Positions 43,586 through 53,077 are shown, counted from the first letter of the stretch. The stretch: 64,000 bases of DNA from Aquirufa aurantiipilula (GCF_019923745.1 NZ_JAANOG010000003.1:1-64000), one strand, 5' to 3'. Numbers and translations: made by a program. The notes: generated from the letters alone by a model not told the origin.

Positions 43586-44685
43586 TAACGAGGAATATCA
43601 GGATTGATGCGTCTAGACCAGGCATCAATACCCCCTGCTAAATTAAATACATGTTTGAAACCTGCTTGTTGCTGTAAGTATACAATGACATGTGCAGAGC
43701 GCATGCCATGGTGGCAAAGCACTAATCCTTTGGAGCCTTTGGGCAACATGGCTAGCTTAGCTGGAATCTCATTCATCGGTATATGGATAGCCCCTTCAAT
43801 GCGAGCAAAATCCCATTCGTCTTCCTCACGTACATCCAAAACATAGTCAATCTGACCATCCTGCCATTGGGCAAATGCCTCCTCAGGACTTAATTCTCTT
43901 ACGATACTACTGTCTTCGGTAGTTGGGAATATCTTTTCCTCAGCCAAAGGATCTCTTTCTAAAGCAAAAAAGTGACTTCGCATTTCTTGGGCATCCCAAG
44001 TCATTAAGGCCCCTTGAGCTGGAGAAGACATACCAGCCAAACAAAAGATTGCTTCCTTGGCTTGCATAATCCCCAAGATACCGGGCAAAAAGCCCAATAC
44101 TCCCGCTTCATCGCAAGTGGGAATTTCATTAGGTCCTGGTTCATTGGGAAAGAAACAACGGTATGTCGGACTCATTTTTCCCGAATCCATCCGCATGTTA
44201 CACACACTTAAATGACCTTCCCAAGTATGGATAGCTGCATAGATAAATGGTTTACCCATAGCAACGCAATGATCATTAATTAAATACCGTGTTTTAAAAT
44301 TATCAGTACAATCAATCACTAAGTCTACCGCTTGGATAAGATTTTCTGCATTTTCCTCTGTCAATTTTTGAGCAATACCCTGAACTTGAATACTCGGATT
44401 TAAGGCTTGAAGAAATGCTTCGGCCTTTTTCGCCTTAAACTCACCCAAATCAGCTTGTTGGTAAATGACTTGTCGACCTAGATTGGATAAATCTACCGTA
44501 TCTCCATCGATGATGGTGATGTTTCCAATACCCGCTGCTGCCAAATAAGGTAATGCCCCACTAGCGAGTCCACCAGCACCTACTACCAAGAGCTTAGCTC
44601 GAGACAATGTCAGCTGTTGTGATTCTCCCCAATCAGCCATTTTAAGCTGTTTTTGGTAGCGTATATAATCTTCTGATGAAAGCAT
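43582..44685 (-). CDS. moeB: MoeB/ThiF-type adenylyltransferase with C-terminal rhodanese domain
   Basis: E1-like enzyme that adenylates the C-terminus of a small sulfur carrier such as MoaD or ThiS. VVGAGGLASGALPYLAAAGIG for ATP binding, DLSNLGRQ, DCTDNFKTRYLIND and CDEAGVLG in the N-terminal 250 residues; then a rhodanese domain (about 270-367) with its active-site Cys in LCHHGMRS. The two Cys pairs that bind zinc in E. coli MoeB are not kept (only one Cys of the first pair, and CPVC-type pair absent). The start is the ATG at 44685; a longer frame to 44694 enters the rpmB terminator. No other molybdopterin or thiamine gene is in the window. Confidence 0.85.
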   Translation of the reverse strand: MLSSEDYIRYQKQLKMADWGESQQLTLSRAKLLVVGAGGLASGALPYLAAAGIGNITIIDGDTVDLSNLGRQVIYQQADLGEFKAKKAEAFLQALNPSIQVQGIAQKLTEENAENLIQAVDLVIDCTDNFKTRYLINDHCVAMGKPFIYAAIHTWEGHLSVCNMRMDSGKMSPTYRCFFPNEPGPNEIPTCDEAGVLGFLPGILGIMQAKEAIFCLAGMSSPAQGALMTWDAQEMRSHFFALERDPLAEEKIFPTTEDSSIVRELSPEEAFAQWQDGQIDYVLDVREEDEWDFARIEGAIHIPMNEIPAKLAMLPKGSKGLVLCHHGMRSAHVIVYLQQQAGFKHVFNLAGGIDAWSRRINPDIPRY

Positions 44686-44692
44686 GAGAAAC

Positions 44693-44722
44693 AAAAAAAG
44701 CCTCTTTGATTTTCAAAGAGGC
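44693..44722 (-). terminator. Terminator after rpmB
   Basis: GCCTCTTTGA and TCAAAGAGGC with a TTT loop, followed on the minus strand by TTTTTTTG. It sits 25 nt after the rpmB stop and directly before the moeB-like gene. Confidence 0.85.
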
Positions 44723-44747
44723 TCTAATTTCGTAAAATTTTTACAAT

Positions 44748-44987
44748 CTATACAGATAAAGTTCCTTTACGTGCAGAAGCAATTAAAGTCTTTTCGAAAC
44801 CATTCTTGTTGATGGTACGAATCGCCTTAGCACTTACTTTCATACGTACCCAAACACCTTCAGATTCTAAAAAGAATTTCTTTGTTTGTAAATTTGGGAA
44901 AAACTTACGTTTTGTCTTATTGTTCGCGTGAGAAACATTGTTTCCTACTCTTGTTCTCTTTCCAGTTAATTGACAAACCTTTGCCAT
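44748..44987 (-). CDS. rpmB: 50S ribosomal protein L28
   Basis: 79 residues, starting MAKVCQLTGKRTRVGNNVSH, the L28 signature, with the basic KTKRKFFPNLQ segment. Alone with its own promoter and terminator; rpmG is not next to it here. Confidence 0.97.
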   Translation of the reverse strand: MAKVCQLTGKRTRVGNNVSHANNKTKRKFFPNLQTKKFFLESEGVWVRMKVSAKAIRTINKNGFEKTLIASARKGTLSV

Positions 44988-45046
44988 AATATTTGCTTTT
45001 TATTTGAGACTAGCTCTTGAATTATATTTGTTATCAAATCGGATGG

Positions 45047-45077
45047 CAAAAGTACTCATAATTTTATAAAATTGCAA
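45047..45077 (-). promoter_or_regulatory. rpmB promoter (-33 and -7)
   Basis: Minus strand TTG at 45077-45075, a 20 nt spacer, TACTTTTG at 45054-45047. Leaves a leader of about 55 nt. Confidence 0.75.
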
Positions 45078-45126
45078 TCCCCTTTCTAAAATTTATAAAA
45101 TATCTCTCCCATAATCTTTCAATTGT

Positions 45127-45134
45127 TATCTTTG
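45127..45134 (+). promoter_or_regulatory. Promoter -7 box of the EEP gene
   Basis: TATCTTTG, an exact match, ending only 3 nt before the ATG at 45138. No TTG at 19-20 nt. If used, the message would be leaderless. Confidence 0.5.
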
Positions 45135-45137
45135 AGT

Positions 45138-46256
45138 ATGGGTAAGCGTAAAACCACCGAATCTCTTCCTAAAAAAATAATATCCTCCATCATCTGGTTA
45201 GGAACTTTACCCTTGTGTTTATATACCCTATTAACCTATTTACTTAGCTATTCCCTTATCATCGATCACTGGTTAGCGGGATTCATTATGATGACCATGC
45301 CAGTGGCTCAAATCCTATGTTTTATTTCCCTCATTTATTGGATATTCCAAAGGGCAAAAAGGGCATTATTACCTTTAACTGTCTTACTATTAGGATATAG
45401 TTTCATACAAAGAAGTATTGCCATTCACAATCCCAAAGAAAGTTTAGAAAAGCCCATTAAAGTGCTTAATTATAATGTTTACGGGATGTATTCCAATGCC
45501 TATGAGGCCAATGAAGACAATGTGGAGAAACTGAAAAAATTCATGCGGGATTATGAGGCCGACATCAAATGTTTCCAAGAATTTTATTCCAATGCCGATC
45601 GTCCAGCTTATAAAAGCATTAGTATGATGAAGGAGCAATACCCTCATTATGCCTTTCAGCCTTTAAAAAAAGAAATATTTGATGCCAAAGAGAAAATGGG
45701 TTTAGCCATATTTTCTAAATACCCCATCATTCACCAAGAAGGACAACAGTTTAAAAACTCGGCCAATGGTTTTCTATTTGCTGATTTAGTAAAAGGCAAA
45801 GACACCATTCGTGTTATCAATTTACAACTTTGGTCCATGGGAATCCGGGTAGGCAAAGTCACTGGAAAAATCCGCGATCAAGATTACGAGGATGCCAAAA
45901 AAGAAGGTCGAGGCATCATTGCTTCCCTGAAAAAAGGTTTTATTCGTCATAAAGAAGAAATTAGCCAAATCAATCGCATCATTCAACAAAGTCCTTATCC
46001 CGTTTTAGTGATGGGTGATTTGAACGAAACTCCCTATGGATGGGCCTATGGTACCCTGAGGGAGAGAATGGAGAATGCTTTTGAAAGTGCAGGGAGAGGA
46101 TTTGGTTTTACTTTGAATCGCAGTCCTTATATGGTGCGTATCGACAACCAGTTTTTCTCCCAAGAGTTTGAGATTTTACAATTCAACACGCTACGAAAAA
46201 TCACCTATTCAGATCACTTCCCGATTGTGGCAAGCTATGTTATTAAAAAACATTAA
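45138..46256 (+). CDS. Membrane-anchored endonuclease/exonuclease/phosphatase family protein
   Basis: Three N-terminal membrane helices (about 15-110 from the ATG at 45138), then an EEP-fold domain, predicted to face the periplasm. Catalytic pattern: LNYNVYG, CFQEFY with the metal-binding Glu, the loop NLQLWS, VMGDLNETP with Asp and Asn, and the closing SDHFPI with Asp-His. Substrate unknown; Bacteroidota have many such anchored EEP proteins. Its end overlaps the convergent protease gene by 4 bases. Confidence 0.87.
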   Translation: MGKRKTTESLPKKIISSIIWLGTLPLCLYTLLTYLLSYSLIIDHWLAGFIMMTMPVAQILCFISLIYWIFQRAKRALLPLTVLLLGYSFIQRSIAIHNPKESLEKPIKVLNYNVYGMYSNAYEANEDNVEKLKKFMRDYEADIKCFQEFYSNADRPAYKSISMMKEQYPHYAFQPLKKEIFDAKEKMGLAIFSKYPIIHQEGQQFKNSANGFLFADLVKGKDTIRVINLQLWSMGIRVGKVTGKIRDQDYEDAKKEGRGIIASLKKGFIRHKEEISQINRIIQQSPYPVLVMGDLNETPYGWAYGTLRERMENAFESAGRGFGFTLNRSPYMVRIDNQFFSQEFEILQFNTLRKITYSDHFPIVASYVIKKH

Positions 46257-47518
46257 AATAGCCTCTTCAAGGTGATTTCTTTCAAGTGAATTTCAGTTCC
46301 TCTTTTGACTAAAAACATCACTTTATCCCCCACTTTAGTTTGAAGTAACCGGTTCAGCTCATCCAACCTATACTCCGTAGCCTTACGATTATTCACCATC
46401 CAAATTTCATCCCCAGCCCTAAAATCGACATCATCAGCTGGTGAACCGTCTTGCACAGATTCCACTTTAAATCGTTTGAATTCTGGAGCAATGGCCACCA
46501 AAGTTAGTCCAGAAAGTCCTTCTTCAAATGGTCGGTTTAGTCGTGAGGCAATGGGCTTAAATACGACATAATTATCTAAATAGTGGAAGGTCAATTTAAA
46601 CCTTCTTAAAAATTCTCCTCCAATACTTCCTGATACAGGGGATACACCTTGCATTTGTTTGACTTGATAGGATAATGAATCTGGGAATGAACTCACAACA
46701 TCCTTCCATTTCCAAGGTCCTAAACCCACTTGTTTAATTCTTCCTAAATGCCCCAATATTATCCCATTTAGGCCTTTCCCCAACTGAAATTGATACTCTG
46801 ACAAATGAAATTTGGTCGTATCTCCTGTTTGTCCTTCAATGGAAAAAGCATGCCCAGCTCCCGAATCCAATAACAGTAAATCTGAAGTAGTACTCCGTTT
46901 ATTAGTCAAATTCACCCCATGGATATAAGGTTTATTATCCAAAATAGTGATCGGAAATTTTATCCCTTTACTGGGTTTATATCGATAATTGGAAGGATAT
47001 CGTAGCTCGATCTTCCGATTCAAATAATCCATGGTCACCACCAAATTGGTAAATAAATCCGCCCCTATGATTCCATGAATTTTAGTCCCAACGAAACTGG
47101 ATAAATCCAACACATCTGTATCCAGAAAAATGATACTTTGTCGATTTGCTTGCGCTTCTCCAATACCTAGACGAACATCAATGACAATATTAGCAGAAAT
47201 AGGCTCTCCCATTCCTACTCCGTTCACGCGAATTTTTCGTACGGATTTTAATTCCAACTTTTTGGCAACAGCAGGATCTGATAGAATGGTTGTTCCTACA
47301 CCCGTATCCAAAATGAATTTTAATGTATCTGAACCATTGATCACCAAAGGAATAATCACCAGATTGGAATATAAGTCAAACGGAATATAAACCGTTTTCT
47401 TAGGCTTTTTCCAATGGAAACTGATATACTCTTCCTTCACTGCTTTAGGCTTTTGAGCAAAAAGAGCGGTAGAAATTAGTAATAGAACACACAGCTTAAT
47501 GAAAAACCGGTTTTTCAT
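46253..47518 (-). CDS. Secreted double retropepsin-like aspartyl protease with PDZ domain
   Basis: Signal peptide (to about LFAQ), then two retropepsin-like segments with FILDTGVGTTIL and LLLDSGAGHAF, each with the D-T/S-G active-site triplet, and a C-terminal PDZ domain (about 330-421, with GLTLVAIAPEF and VQDGSPADDVDFRAGDEI). Bacteroidota aspartyl protease-PDZ family; target unknown, acts outside the cytoplasm. Having both D-T/S-G motifs in one chain makes a monomeric enzyme possible. Confidence 0.87.
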   Translation of the reverse strand: MKNRFFIKLCVLLLISTALFAQKPKAVKEEYISFHWKKPKKTVYIPFDLYSNLVIIPLVINGSDTLKFILDTGVGTTILSDPAVAKKLELKSVRKIRVNGVGMGEPISANIVIDVRLGIGEAQANRQSIIFLDTDVLDLSSFVGTKIHGIIGADLFTNLVVTMDYLNRKIELRYPSNYRYKPSKGIKFPITILDNKPYIHGVNLTNKRSTTSDLLLLDSGAGHAFSIEGQTGDTTKFHLSEYQFQLGKGLNGIILGHLGRIKQVGLGPWKWKDVVSSFPDSLSYQVKQMQGVSPVSGSIGGEFLRRFKLTFHYLDNYVVFKPIASRLNRPFEEGLSGLTLVAIAPEFKRFKVESVQDGSPADDVDFRAGDEIWMVNNRKATEYRLDELNRLLQTKVGDKVMFLVKRGTEIHLKEITLKRLF

Positions 47519-47535
47519 TCATGTTAGGGTAAGCC

Positions 47536-47564
47536 TTGCGAAAACTAAAATTAAGTTATTTTTG
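47536..47564 (+). promoter_or_regulatory. Promoter of the APC permease gene
   Basis: TTG at 47536-47538, an 18 nt spacer, TATTTTTG at 47557-47564, 7 nt before the ATG at 47572. The TTG of the -33 element is the first codon of the longest reading frame, which argues for the later start. Confidence 0.62.
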
Positions 47565-47571
47565 TTCAATT

Positions 47572-48912
47572 ATGTCGAAAAATAAGGCAACAAATCAACT
47601 TTGGAAAGTATTGGGTACGGGCTTTGGAGTAGCTGTTACCTTGGGAGGAACCGTAGGGACAGGGATACTTCGTAAACTAGGACCCATTGCTGATCAGATA
47701 GCCAATCCCTTTTTGATAATTACTTTGTGGATATTGGTAGCCGCTTATGCCTTATTGGGTATCAGTACGGTCTTGGAACTTAGTTTATCCATTCCCAAAG
47801 CAGGAGCTTGGTACGGATATGCAGAAAGAGCCTTTGGACGATATATTGGATTTCTAGTTGGAGTAAGTTCTTGGTTAGGAACAGTGACTGCATTGGCATT
47901 TGGTTCCTATACTTTTAGTGAATACGTGGGAATTCTCTTCCCATTTTTTGAAGATGCAGAAAATTACGTGGCTATTGGTACCTTAGCCTTACTATGGTTT
48001 TTCCATCAATTGGGCGTGGTTATGGCCGGGAAATCGCAAGAATGGCTCTCAGGAATCAAGGCGGTTGCCCTTTTAGGTTTCATCATACTCTGTTTGATGT
48101 ATGGTTCTGGTGGTATGTGGCATGAACCAAGTGCAAGTCCTAAAGGATTACCACTTTGGTCAGGAATTATGACCGCCTTACTCTCTATTTTTTATGCTTT
48201 TGATGGCTGGCATACTGCTGCCTACTTTACCGAAGAAAATGCAAATCCAGTTAACAGCATGCCTAAGTCGATGTACATCGGCGTTATTTCAGTGGCAAGC
48301 ATTTATCTACTCATCAATATCTCCATCTTATACGTACTACCTTTGGAAGATGTGCGTCATTCCAAATTAGCTGCGGCAGATGCCATCACCTTACTATTTG
48401 GCCAAAATACAGGCAAATGGATTACAGCCTTTTTAGCCATAAGTATTTTTGGCATTTTGAATACCCAAGTAATGTTTGCTCCTCGGGTATTGTATTCTAT
48501 GAGTCGGGATGGACTTTTTTGGAAAAAAGCTAGTGAAGTCAATGCACTTGGTAGCCCTAGTTTTGCCACACATTTAACGGTGGGTATGTCCTGTTTACTC
48601 CTATTGTTTGGTAAAAACTTAAATGAACGATTGTCGGATATTGCTACTTTTTTCTTTGTGGCCAGTTACATCTCTGGATTTTCTTCTTTATTGAGATTAC
48701 GACAAACTGAACCTCAATTACTCCGACCTTATCGAGCTTGGGCCTACCCTTATGTTCCGAGTTTACTGTTATTTATTTCCATACTATTTTTAGCTGGTAC
48801 ATTGGTCCAAAATCCGAGCAGTGGTATTTATGTACTTTTATTTATCGGAGGTACTTATGCCTTGTATCGAAGACTATTTCAAAAACCAAAACAACAAGAT
48901 AGCCTGAAATAA
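47572..48912 (+). CDS. APC family amino acid permease
   Basis: Amino acid-polyamine-organocation transporter with about 12 membrane helices. The first helix holds the broken-helix motif GTVGTGILRKLG typical of the substrate site. From the ATG at 47572 it has 446 residues. The central GWHTAAYFTEENANP and the later APRVLYSMSRDGLFWK are family patterns. Substrate unknown. Flanked by a protease gene and a ROK regulator, not clearly part of either unit. Confidence 0.9.
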   Translation: MSKNKATNQLWKVLGTGFGVAVTLGGTVGTGILRKLGPIADQIANPFLIITLWILVAAYALLGISTVLELSLSIPKAGAWYGYAERAFGRYIGFLVGVSSWLGTVTALAFGSYTFSEYVGILFPFFEDAENYVAIGTLALLWFFHQLGVVMAGKSQEWLSGIKAVALLGFIILCLMYGSGGMWHEPSASPKGLPLWSGIMTALLSIFYAFDGWHTAAYFTEENANPVNSMPKSMYIGVISVASIYLLINISILYVLPLEDVRHSKLAAADAITLLFGQNTGKWITAFLAISIFGILNTQVMFAPRVLYSMSRDGLFWKKASEVNALGSPSFATHLTVGMSCLLLLFGKNLNERLSDIATFFFVASYISGFSSLLRLRQTEPQLLRPYRAWAYPYVPSLLLFISILFLAGTLVQNPSSGIYVLLFIGGTYALYRRLFQKPKQQDSLK

Positions 48913-49080
48913 CGTTTTGTTTCTTGGAAACTATCGTCAATTACGATGTCTAAGCCCTTGATTTTCATTAGTAATGTGACAAAATTCCATGAATTGTTTA
49001 TATTTAGTTGAACTTTTACACCGAATTTCCTAGATAAGTCCCTTACACATCTAGTTGAAACCATTAATCCGCCCATAATT

Positions 49081-50319
49081 ATGTCAGATTTGTCCAAATC
49101 AATTTCTGAAGGTGAACTTGTTGAAAAAGAATCCATTGTAGATCTAAAAAAAAGTAAACTAAAAAGAAAACTACTACAACAACTTTACAATCAAGGGAAT
49201 TTCACCATTTCACATTTGAGCAAACACGTTCATACCAGTGTTCCTTCAGTAACCACTTTGATAGAAGAATTAATCCACGAGAAATGGATAGTGGAAGTTG
49301 GCCCGGCTGAGGTTCAACTGGGTCGAAAACCGGCTTTATATGGGTTAAATGCGCGAGAAAGATATGTTTTAGCTTTGGACATGACTACTTACTCAAGTAA
49401 AGCCTATATCTTAAACTTACACAATGAGGTCATATTTAGTCAAGCTATCCCTTTAGTGATAGAAAACAAAGCCATGGTAGAATCTCTGACCAAAGAGATA
49501 CGTGCTTTTCTTCAAGCATCATCTATCAAAATTCAAGAATTGGAGGCAATTAGTATTTCCATGCCTGGATTGATCAATCCGAAAACGGGTATCAATTATA
49601 CCTATCCTTCTATTTGCGCTCAAGGCAAAAGCCTACCTGAAGAACTAAAAAAATTACTTCATGTAAAAACCTATGTCATACATGATACTAAAGCAATCAC
49701 CTTAGGAGAGCATCATTTTGGTCTTGCTCAAAATATACAACATGCCATCACCGTAAATATGGATTGGAATGGAGTGGGTTTTGGCTTATTAGTGAATGGA
49801 CAAGTGGTTTTGGGGGAATCAGGATTTGCCGGAGAGTTAGCGCATATTCAGGTAAAACCTCAGGGTGAATTGTGTTACTGTGGTAAAGTGGGTTGCTTGG
49901 ATACGGTCACAAAGGCCTCCTACTTAATCAAAAGAATTAAAGAACTCATCAAAGAAGGCCATGTCTCTTTGCTGACAAAAGAGAATTTAGAAAAAATAGA
50001 TATAGAAATGGTGGTTCAGGCGGCCAACCAAGGAGATGAATTAGCGATAGATTTATTGCAAGACATGGGCCATGAAATGGGGAAAGTTCTGGCGATTGCC
50101 GTTCACTTATTAAATCCCAAATCCATCATCATCCATGGTGTTTTAGCTAATTTGGGTGATTTCATTCGTAACCCAATTGAACAGGCTATTCACGAAAATT
50201 GCTTGGCTGATTACAAAGAAAACTTACAAGTTGAAATTTCTAAACTCGGAGCATCTGCCAAAATACTAGGTTTGCAGGCTTATGCCATCCATAAAACCCT
50301 TTCAGAAAATGCGGGGTGA
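49081..50319 (+). CDS. ROK family transcriptional regulator (NagC/XylR type)
   Basis: An N-terminal winged helix-turn-helix (about 25-85; NFTISHLSKHVHTSVPSVTT) and a ROK sugar-kinase-like domain. The zinc motif CYCGKVGC with the upstream His in ELAHIQV is kept. The catalytic Asp position is HDTKAITLGE. Such proteins are repressors or activators released by a sugar or sugar phosphate. Target unknown; nearest transporter genes are the APC permease upstream and the symporter 1.4 kb downstream. Separated from the permease by 168 nt. Confidence 0.88.
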   Translation: MSDLSKSISEGELVEKESIVDLKKSKLKRKLLQQLYNQGNFTISHLSKHVHTSVPSVTTLIEELIHEKWIVEVGPAEVQLGRKPALYGLNARERYVLALDMTTYSSKAYILNLHNEVIFSQAIPLVIENKAMVESLTKEIRAFLQASSIKIQELEAISISMPGLINPKTGINYTYPSICAQGKSLPEELKKLLHVKTYVIHDTKAITLGEHHFGLAQNIQHAITVNMDWNGVGFGLLVNGQVVLGESGFAGELAHIQVKPQGELCYCGKVGCLDTVTKASYLIKRIKELIKEGHVSLLTKENLEKIDIEMVVQAANQGDELAIDLLQDMGHEMGKVLAIAVHLLNPKSIIIHGVLANLGDFIRNPIEQAIHENCLADYKENLQVEISKLGASAKILGLQAYAIHKTLSENAG

Positions 50320-50344
50320 TTCAACTTTAGAAAACCCTCTTCTT

Positions 50345-51619
50345 TCAATGCAGCACATTCAAAAACTCCAAGATTTGTTTTTTGTTGACTGAGACTGCTT
50401 GATTAGCTAAATTGGTCATAATGGTGAATACATATAATTTCCCTTGAGCATTTTGGTAATAACCCGACAAATTATAGGTATTTCCAAAAGAGCCTGATTT
50501 AGCCCAGGCATGGGATTGAGGGTTGGCTAATTTCATGGATTTCAAGGTCCCAGATTTTCCTACTTCTGGCAAAAGAAACTTCCATTGAGATTCGCTTAAC
50601 TTATTCTGCAACTTGTTCAAAATCAAAATCATATCTTTTGGTCGAAATAAGTTATATCGCGAAAGCCCTGAACCATCCACCCATTTAAGCTCTTTCAAAA
50701 ACTCGAAACCTGGCTCTTGCATTAATTTTTGGATGATATTTGCGCTTGGCCCAGTCCAGCCTCTTTGTGCTCCCATCAAATAAATCAATTGTTCTCCAAT
50801 CATGTTGTCACTATTATGAAGCAAAGGGACTAATAAGCTATCTAATTTGGCAGCATAAACTAATTTCGACTGAAGTGGGTCTCGTTTAACTGCTTGATAA
50901 AAAACAGGTTTTTGTAAGGTATCTGATAACAGTTTAGCTGTCAGGACAGGGGAAGTTAGGTAGGGAATGGTGATGTTTTTGGGTGAAGTTTTGGCTTCTG
51001 GGGCAGGGAGAAAGAATTGATTGCTCAGTCGATCTCGAGAAGCATCTTTATCGCTGGTGATAGTGATATTGGTTTTAAAATAGGATGGATAAACTTTCCA
51101 AGTGGTCCCCTGATTTATAAAATGAGCCAAGTTTTCATACAAGGGCAAAGTTGAAATTTCTGCTGCATAATAATCTTGGTAATCATCCCAGGCCCAGCCT
51201 GCACCTTGGGGAAGCGCTAATTTCGCCTCATCCGCATAAACCAAGGTTTTTTGAGTTCCTTGTAAAAAATCCAAAATCGCTCTATTCTTTAACCTTACAT
51301 GCAAGGTAGATGGATCACCTGTTCCCCAAAAATACAAACTATCCCCACGTTCTTGGTAAGCAAAAGAGGGAACGGAATCTGGCAATACTGTTTTGGCCAA
51401 AAGCAAAGTCAATAATTTGGCATTGGAAGCAGGCATAAAATACTGGTCTGCTTGTTGGGAAAAAACCACTTTTCCTGTTTGTTCCTGAATGAGAATCCCT
51501 GTATGTAATTTATTAAGTCCAGATTGCACGAATGCCTGCTTGATTTTAGCTGTTTGGCAAGAAGATAAAAACAGGCTGATCAAGAAAAGGAAAACAAAAG
51601 CAGGACTTTTAATAAACAT
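50345..51619 (-). CDS. dacB: D-alanyl-D-alanine carboxypeptidase/endopeptidase, PBP4-type lipoprotein (peptidase S13)
   Basis: Trims peptidoglycan peptides. Lipobox LFLSSC with Cys21, so it is predicted to be a lipoprotein, unlike E. coli PBP4. Active-site motifs: SNAK with Ser65 and Lys68, SDN in LLHNSDNMIGE, and KSG in WAKSGSFGNT. 424 residues, with the inserted domain between the first two motifs, shorter than in E. coli. Divergent from the symporter gene after 15 bases. Confidence 0.87.
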   Translation of the reverse strand: MFIKSPAFVFLFLISLFLSSCQTAKIKQAFVQSGLNKLHTGILIQEQTGKVVFSQQADQYFMPASNAKLLTLLLAKTVLPDSVPSFAYQERGDSLYFWGTGDPSTLHVRLKNRAILDFLQGTQKTLVYADEAKLALPQGAGWAWDDYQDYYAAEISTLPLYENLAHFINQGTTWKVYPSYFKTNITITSDKDASRDRLSNQFFLPAPEAKTSPKNITIPYLTSPVLTAKLLSDTLQKPVFYQAVKRDPLQSKLVYAAKLDSLLVPLLHNSDNMIGEQLIYLMGAQRGWTGPSANIIQKLMQEPGFEFLKELKWVDGSGLSRYNLFRPKDMILILNKLQNKLSESQWKFLLPEVGKSGTLKSMKLANPQSHAWAKSGSFGNTYNLSGYYQNAQGKLYVFTIMTNLANQAVSVNKKQILEFLNVLH

Positions 51620-51663
51620 AGGTTTAAGGCAAAGATGAATGGAAAGCTTACACGAAAATTACG

Positions 51664-51671
51664 TATTTTTA
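51664..51671 (+). promoter_or_regulatory. Likely -7 box of the symporter gene
   Basis: TATTTTTA, seven of eight positions of TAnnTTTG, 17 nt before the ATG at 51689. It favours that start over the ATG at 51635. Confidence 0.4.
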
Positions 51672-51688
51672 AGCTTATTCTTTTCAAC

Positions 51689-53077
51689 ATGTTAATTGCA
51701 TTTGTACTTTTTTATTTGGCATTGAACCTAGCAGTAGGCTGGTGGGCGAGTAAAAAAGTGCATACAACTCAGGATTTTGTTTTGGCAGGAAGAAACCTTC
51801 CCTTCGCCTTAGCTACCATGGTTACCTTTGCTACTTGGTTTGGATCTGAGACCATTTTGGGCGCTCCCCGGGAATTTGTACATGGAGGAGTTTTATCGAT
51901 TATTGAGGAGCCCTTCGGTGCTGCTTTGGGATTGGTGATTGTGGGAACTGTTTATGCCCGAAAACTATATCCACTCAAAGTCTTAACCTTTAGTGATTAT
52001 TTCCGACAAAGGTTCGGCAATTTCTCTGAGAAACTTTCTGCCATGGTCATGGTTCCCTCCTATTTTGGTTGGATTTCGGCACAGTTAGTGGCTTTAGGCT
52101 TAACCTTGCACTTGCTTTTGCCCATCAGCACAGAATGGGGAATTGTAATGGGGGCACTCTTGGTTATGACTTATACTTTATTGGGAGGAATGTGGTCTAT
52201 TTCCATAACTGACTTTTTGCATAACATCATCCTCATTATTGGATTGATATTTTTGACTTTTTTATTGTATCAAAAAACTCCCGATCTAGGTGCCATTATA
52301 GAAAAACAAGAGACTGATTTTTTCAAATTCACTCCCCAAAAACACGATATCACTTCTTGGCTCACTTACTTGGCAGCGTGGATTACGATAGGCTTAGGAT
52401 CTATTCCACAGCAGGATATATTTCAACGAGTGATGTCAGCCAAATCAGCTCATGTGGCAGGTATAGCTAGTTTTTCTGCGGGAATCATGTATTTAACCGT
52501 GGCAATATTACCCTTAATGATTGCTTTTTTAGGAGTGAGTTTGTACCCGAGTTTAATGTCGGACGATATGCTCCTAATCCCGCATTTAGTCATGAAATTC
52601 ACCCCAACAGGAATTCAAATCTTATTTTTGGGAGCTTTGTTATCGGCCTTATTAAGTACGACTAGCGGAGCTATTTTAGCACCTGCTTCGGTACTAGGAG
52701 AAAACTTGATTAAACCGATGATGAAAAACCCTTCAGATCAAAAAGTGTTACGCATCATTCGATTATCAGTGGTCTTAGTCACACTCTCATGTATTTATAT
52801 GGCCGTTAAAAGGCAAAACATCTTTGAGCTTGTAGGCGAATCCTCGGCATTTGGTCTAGTCTCTTTGTTTATTCCCCTAAATGCGGGTTTATGGTGGAAA
52901 AAGGCCAGTTCAATGGGTAGCCATTTGAGTATGCTATTGGGCTTAGGTGTTTGGGGATATTTTCAGTTTATTGAACCATTGGAAATACCATCCATCTGGC
53001 CAGGACTAACTGCCAGTTTAATAGGATTGCTGCTTGGAACTTATGTCTGGCCTAATCCACCCAAGGCTGTTGAATAG
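51689..53077 (+). CDS. Sodium:solute symporter (SSS family)
   Basis: LeuT-fold transporter with 13 or so membrane helices; FVLAGRNLPFALA and TFATWFGSETILGAPREF after helix 1 are typical of the family, and ALLSALLSTTSGAILAPASV is the sodium-site helix. From the ATG at 51689 it has 462 residues; the reading frame is open from 51635. Substrate may be a sugar, amino acid or organic acid. Its last 26 bases overlap the convergent Nudix gene. Confidence 0.88.
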   Translation: MLIAFVLFYLALNLAVGWWASKKVHTTQDFVLAGRNLPFALATMVTFATWFGSETILGAPREFVHGGVLSIIEEPFGAALGLVIVGTVYARKLYPLKVLTFSDYFRQRFGNFSEKLSAMVMVPSYFGWISAQLVALGLTLHLLLPISTEWGIVMGALLVMTYTLLGGMWSISITDFLHNIILIIGLIFLTFLLYQKTPDLGAIIEKQETDFFKFTPQKHDITSWLTYLAAWITIGLGSIPQQDIFQRVMSAKSAHVAGIASFSAGIMYLTVAILPLMIAFLGVSLYPSLMSDDMLLIPHLVMKFTPTGIQILFLGALLSALLSTTSGAILAPASVLGENLIKPMMKNPSDQKVLRIIRLSVVLVTLSCIYMAVKRQNIFELVGESSAFGLVSLFIPLNAGLWWKKASSMGSHLSMLLGLGVWGYFQFIEPLEIPSIWPGLTASLIGLLLGTYVWPNPPKAVE

